The position numbers and the translations under genes were made by a program. A stretch of 9,373 nt of DNA from Tannerellaceae bacterium. Lineage in GTDB: Bacteria; Bacteroidota; Bacteroidia; Bacteroidales; Tannerellaceae. Below, piece after piece: positions 6,854 through 9,373 of this stretch. The stretch lies in the NCBI GenBank assembly GCA_031276545.1, contig JAISMW010000007.1, forward strand, positions 1 through 9,373, in the 5' to 3' direction. The notes under the pieces are model-generated. The model saw only the letters and a program-made list of their open reading frames with translations, did no database searches and had not been told where the DNA came from. Every line of letters begins with the position of its first letter. The stretch's first letter is position 1.

Positions 6854-7006
6854 ATGGCAAAAAAAGCGGTTGCAACATTTAAGAAAGGAGAAGGCCGTAC
6901 CTATTCTAAAGTAATAAAGATGGTGAAGTCTCCCCAAACAGGAGCATACATCTTTCGGGAAGAAATGGTACCTAATGATGCCGTAAAAGACTTTTTTGCG
7001 AAATAA
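6854..7006 (+). CDS. DUF4295 family protein, 50 residues
   Basis: A tiny basic protein, MAKKAVATFKKGEGRTYSKV at the start and MVPNDAVKDFFAK at the end. It matches my recollection of the DUF4295 family, found directly after rpmG across Bacteroidetes. AGGAG at 6841-6845, eight bases before the ATG, is a good ribosome-binding site, and the gap to rpmG is only 14 bases. Position and charge suggest a ribosome-associated protein, but that is inference; the role is unknown. In many Bacteroidetes ftsY follows; here a terminator does. Confidence 0.9.
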   Translation: MAKKAVATFKKGEGRTYSKVIKMVKSPQTGAYIFREEMVPNDAVKDFFAK

Positions 7007-7037
7007 GCAACAACCATAGTACGGTGCAAAGAAACGA

Positions 7038-7066
7038 AGCTGTCTCAATACGAGGCGGCTTTTTTT
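7038..7066 (+). terminator. Rho-independent terminator of the rpmB-rpmG-DUF4295 operon
   Basis: AGCTGTCTC and GAGGCGGCT pair as a nine-base stem (two G-U pairs) around the five-base loop AATAC, followed directly by a run of T. It lies 31 bases after the DUF4295 stop codon. Confidence 0.85.
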
Positions 7067-7087
7067 GTCTTCAAGTTTGTGTTCACA

Positions 7088-7114
7088 GGGTAAGCAAAGA
7101 CTAACGCCTTGCCC
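7088..7114. other. Small intergenic hairpin
   Basis: GGGTAAG and CTTGCCC form a seven-base stem with one G-U pair and a loop of 13 bases, between the two terminators. There is no T tract on either side, so it is not a terminator by itself. Function unknown. Confidence 0.3.
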
Positions 7115-7124
7115 GTCTGACATC

Positions 7125-7172
7125 AAAAAAAGCGGGAACGAAACCGGGATGCCCGGTTCGTTCCCGCTTTTT
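7125..7172. terminator. Bidirectional terminator between convergent operons
   Basis: A near-perfect inverted repeat of about 21 bases per arm: AAAAAGCGGGAACGAA plus ACCGGG on the left and the complement on the right, with one bulged A and the loop ATG. The A tract on the left and T tract on the right make it a working intrinsic terminator in either direction. It ends 38 bases beyond the fumarase stop codon on the minus strand and backs up the terminator at 7038. Confidence 0.93.
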
Positions 7173-7210
7173 GGGTTCGGGGGGAAGACCGACTGTTTCG
7201 CTCCCCCAAC

Positions 7211-8827
7211 TTAGAGTTGCGTGAAGAAATCGTTTCCTTTATTATCTACCAGGATAAAGGCGGGGAAGTTTTCCACTTCGATTTTCCAGATCGCTTCCAT
7301 GCCCAGTTCGGGATATTCCAGACATTCTACCTTTTTGATGCTTTCCTGAGCCAGGATGGCGGCGGGGCCTCCGATGCTTCCCAGATAGAAACCGCCGTGC
7401 GTCCGGCAGGCGTCGGTGACAGCCCGGCTGCGGTTCCCTTTGGCTATCATAATCATGCTGCCGCCGTGCGACTGAAATAAGTCTACATACGAATCCATGC
7501 GCCCGGCTGTGGTGGGACCGAACGAGCCGGATGGCATTCCGGCCGGCGTCTTGGCAGGCCCGGCGTAGTAGATGGGATGGTCTTTTACATACTGAGGAAG
7601 GCCTTCGCCGGCGTCTATCCGTTCTTTCAGTTTGGCGTGGGCGATGTCTCGCCCCACCACGATGGTACCCGACAGCGAAAGGCGCGTAGAGACCGGATAT
7701 TTATCCAGCTCTTTCAGGATGTCCGCCATCGGCCGGTTGAGGTCTATCTTCACCGCGTTTCCTTCGCCGGCACGGCGCAGTGCATCGGGGATGAGGCGGG
7801 AGGGGTTGGTCTCGAGTTTTTCAATCCAGATGCCCTCCCGGTTTATTTTCGCTTTGATATTGCGGTCGGCCGAGCAGGACACACCCATACCGACAGGGCA
7901 GGAGGCGCCGTGGCGGGGCAGGCGGATGATGCGTATGTCGTGGGCAAAGTATTTGCCGCCAAACTGTGCGCCAAGGCCTGTTTTGCAGGCTGCTTCCAGC
8001 ACCTGCCTTTCCAGTTCCGTGTCGCGGAAGGCCTGGCCGCCTTCGTTTCCGGTGGTGGGCAGGTGGTCGTAGTAGTGGGCTGAGGCCAGCTTGACGGTTT
8101 TCAGGTTGGTTTCGGCCGACGTACCTCCTATCACAAAGGCAATGTGATAGGGAGGGCAGGCGGCGGTTCCCAGCGTTTTCATCTTTTCCACCAGGAAGGG
8201 AAGCAGTTTTTCGGGCGTCAGCAAGGCTTTGGTTTCCTGGAAGAGATAGGTTTTGTTGGCCGATCCTCCGCCTTTGGCGATGCAGAGGAAGCGGTATTCG
8301 CAGCCATCCACGGCATAGAGGTCTATCTGTGCCGGAAGGTTGCAGCCGGTATTGATTTCGCGGTACATATCCAGGGGGGCGTTTTGCGAGTATCGCAGGT
8401 TTTCCTCCGTATAGGTCAGGTACACCCCTTTGGAGAGGGCTTCCGCGTCGTTTCCTTCGGTCCATACCTGCTGTCCTTTTTTTCCGGAGATGATAGCCGT
8501 TCCGGTATCCTGGCAGAAGGGAAGTTTGCCTTTGGCCGATACTTCGGCATTCCGCAGGAAAGTCAGCGCCACAAACTTGTCGTTGTCGCTTGCTTCGGGG
8601 TCTGAAAGCACCTTTGCCACCTGCTCCTGGTGTTCGGGGCGCAGGAAGAAAGACACGTCATGAAAGGCCGCGCGGGCCATCAGGGTGAGGGCTTCCGGCG
8701 CTACGCGGAGGATTTCTTTTCCGTCAAATTCGGTAATTGATACATGTTCTTTTGTAAGCAAATAATACGCGGTGGTATCCTTCCCCGTCGGGAAAGGCTC
8801 TTGATACTTGAAAGGAGGTGTTGCCAT
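7211..8827 (-). CDS. fumA: Class I fumarate hydratase ([4Fe-4S], FumA/FumB type)
   Basis: A 538-residue cytoplasmic iron-sulphur hydro-lyase interconverting fumarate and malate, in anaerobic Bacteroidales mainly as part of the reductive branch from oxaloacetate to succinate. It carries both the N-terminal (alpha) and C-terminal (beta) domains in one chain. The three cluster ligands are C105 (PFCQDTG), C224 (TAACPPYH) and C318 (GVSCSADRN), in the same positions as in E. coli FumA. Other family signatures are [29 protein letters not shown], the C-terminal [35 protein letters not shown] and KGNRS. The related class I tartrate dehydratase is normally split in two subunits, so fumarase is preferred. 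The gene is monocistronic, has its own promoter, and ends at a bidirectional terminator. Insertion-sequence debris lies about 90 bases upstream of its start. fumA and fumB cannot be told apart. Confidence 0.96.
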   Translation of the reverse strand: MATPPFKYQEPFPTGKDTTAYYLLTKEHVSITEFDGKEILRVAPEALTLMARAAFHDVSFFLRPEHQEQVAKVLSDPEASDNDKFVALTFLRNAEVSAKGKLPFCQDTGTAIISGKKGQQVWTEGNDAEALSKGVYLTYTEENLRYSQNAPLDMYREINTGCNLPAQIDLYAVDGCEYRFLCIAKGGGSANKTYLFQETKALLTPEKLLPFLVEKMKTLGTAACPPYHIAFVIGGTSAETNLKTVKLASAHYYDHLPTTGNEGGQAFRDTELERQVLEAACKTGLGAQFGGKYFAHDIRIIRLPRHGASCPVGMGVSCSADRNIKAKINREGIWIEKLETNPSRLIPDALRRAGEGNAVKIDLNRPMADILKELDKYPVSTRLSLSGTIVVGRDIAHAKLKERIDAGEGLPQYVKDHPIYYAGPAKTPAGMPSGSFGPTTAGRMDSYVDLFQSHGGSMIMIAKGNRSRAVTDACRTHGGFYLGSIGGPAAILAQESIKKVECLEYPELGMEAIWKIEVENFPAFILVDNKGNDFFTQL

Positions 8828-8859
8828 ATCGCTATAATTTAAAATTGTATTTCGGGAAG

Positions 8860-8867
8860 CAAAGGTA
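8860..8867 (-). promoter_or_regulatory. Promoter -7 box of the fumarase gene
   Basis: On the minus strand TACCTTTG, followed by C, matches the Bacteroidetes -7 consensus exactly. It sits 32 bases before the ATG at 8827, so the leader would be about 25 bases. The -33 region (near 8889) has no clear TTTG. Confidence 0.65.
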
Positions 8868-8918
8868 CGTTTTTTGCCGCTTTATCAGGGGGAAGTTCTC
8901 AAACGGGCTGCAGACGCA

Positions 8919-8947
8919 TCTTAGAAACTGTTTTGATTTAACATTTA
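8919..8947. repeat. Insertion-sequence terminal repeat, copy 1
   Basis: A 29-base sequence starting TCTTAGAAACTGTTTTGATT is repeated perfectly at 9103-9131. Here it lies just beyond the stop codon of the minus-strand transposase fragment, so it marks the right (3') end of that element, reading inward on the plus strand. Confidence 0.85.
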
Positions 8948-9102
8948 CTTTATTCTATTGAGCATAATCTGTATCATTGTCAGATATATCATAGTCTTTG
9001 AAGACACTGTATCCACTTCATAATCTTTGCTGAGCCTTCTGTAACTTTCAAACCATGAGAAGGTTCTTTCCACAATCCATCTTTTGGGCAATACAGTAAA
9101 CT
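8919..9102 (-). mobile_element. 3' remnant of an IS5-family insertion sequence
   Basis: Only the last 184 bases of the element are seen: the terminal repeat at 8919-8947 and the end of the transposase reading frame on the minus strand. It breaks off exactly where the terminal repeat of a second element starts at 9103. The simplest reading is that the second copy inserted into the first; the rest of this one may continue beyond that copy, outside the window. Confidence 0.8.
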
Positions 9103-9103
9103 T
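8945..9103 (-). pseudogene. IS5-family transposase, C-terminal 52 residues only
   Basis: Read on the minus strand, the frame gives [18 protein letters not shown], then [10 protein letters not shown] and a C-terminal helix ending at a TAA stop (8945-8947). The block [21 protein letters not shown] is the conserved end of IS5-family DDE transposases. The glutamate of VERTF is the third catalytic acidic residue, followed by the conserved arginine and lysine. The N-terminal part with both catalytic aspartates is missing because the frame runs into the neighbouring element, where it stops. It cannot make an active enzyme as it stands. Confidence 0.88.
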
Positions 9104-9131
9104 CTTAGAAACTGTTTTGATTTAACATTTA
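9103..9131. repeat. Insertion-sequence terminal repeat, copy 2
   Basis: Identical over 29 bases to 8919-8947 and in the same orientation. It lies 68 bases before the transposase start codon at 9200, as expected for the left end of an IS5-family element. The identical repeats show that both elements are of the same or a very closely related kind. Confidence 0.85.
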
Positions 9132-9199
9132 AGTTTATCAGTAGTCGGTTGTAGCTCTTTTTTTCTTATCTTATAGTAATAGGGACATTACTTGAAAAG

Positions 9200-9373
9200 A
9201 TGAATAAAAGAGCTTATTGTAGCGACCTTCCTGATAAACAGTGGCAAGTTATAGAAAAAATAGTGGAAGAACAAGCCCGTCGTCGAAAACATTCGCTACG
9301 TTCCATACTTAACGGGATTTTCTATTTGGTTAAGACGGGTTGTCAGTGGCGCATGTTACCTTCTGATTTTGCT
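9200..9373 (+). CDS. IS5-family transposase, N-terminal part (cut by window end)
   Basis: The first 58 residues of a transposase that inserts and excises its element by DDE chemistry. The segments [17 protein letters not shown] and [29 protein letters not shown] match the N-terminal domain (DUF4096-like) of IS5-family transposases of the IS1031/IS427 type. The catalytic residues lie further downstream, out of view. Some members of this group need a ribosomal frameshift for the full protein; nothing in this part tests that. The frame is open to the last base. The C-terminal fragment at 8945-9103 could come from another copy of the same element. Confidence 0.92.
   Translation, partial: MNKRAYCSDLPDKQWQVIEKIVEEQARRRKHSLRSILNGIFYLVKTGCQWRMLPSDFA

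Larger units (their letters stand above)
9103..9373 (+). mobile_element. 5' end of a second IS5-family insertion sequence, runs off the window
   Basis: It starts with the terminal repeat at 9103, continues through an A/T-rich leader of 68 bases, and then has the transposase gene from 9200. The right end is outside the window, so completeness and target duplication cannot be judged. The region is clearly more A/T-rich than the hem operon and fumarase gene. Confidence 0.85.

Noticed and set aside
7577..8663. Several plus-strand open frames opposite the fumarase gene
   Set aside because: They are antisense shadows of a complete class I fumarase with all three cluster cysteines.

Overview
The window looks like chromosomal DNA from a member of the Bacteroidales, probably a Porphyromonadaceae/Tannerellaceae-like gut or oral anaerobe. 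Three things point there: Bacteroidetes-type promoter boxes (TAnnTTTG at -7 with TTG about 20 bases upstream), the rpmB-rpmG-DUF4295 trio in which the 50-residue third gene is known only from this phylum, and weak or absent Shine-Dalgarno sequences. The genus is an inference and is not proven here.

Layout. Bases 1-490 hold no convincing gene. They contain five copies of a 42-bp tandem repeat (22-239), a GC-rich stretch with small hairpins, and a good candidate promoter at 438-468. Bases 500-6077 are one tightly packed plus-strand operon for early tetrapyrrole synthesis: a three-domain fusion (HemC-like + CobA + HemD), hemB, a SirC-type precorrin-2 dehydrogenase, hemA and hemL, with every junction overlapping (14, 4, 4 and 4 bases). 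Bases 6078-6387 are non-coding and end in a promoter for the second plus-strand operon, rpmB-rpmG-DUF4295 (6388-7006), which closes with a terminator at 7038-7066. A strong hairpin at 7125-7172, with A and T tracts on both sides, separates this operon from the convergent minus-strand class I fumarase gene (7211-8827), which has its own promoter at 8860-8867. From 8919 to the end lie two IS5-family insertion sequences of the same kind: the 3' end of one on the minus strand, abutted by the 5' end of a second on the plus strand, which runs out of the window.

How the genes work together. HemA and HemL convert glutamyl-tRNA to 5-aminolevulinate, HemB makes porphobilinogen, the fusion protein should take porphobilinogen through hydroxymethylbilane and uroporphyrinogen III to precorrin-2, and the SirC-type enzyme oxidises precorrin-2 to sirohydrochlorin. 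No uroporphyrinogen decarboxylase or later haem gene is present, so the operon appears devoted to sirohaem and/or cobalamin rather than haem.

The most unusual point is that the HemC part of the fusion has lost the whole third domain, including the cysteine that carries the dipyrromethane cofactor in all well-studied hydroxymethylbilane synthases, while keeping most substrate-binding and catalytic residues. HemA is also short: it lacks the C-terminal dimerisation domain.
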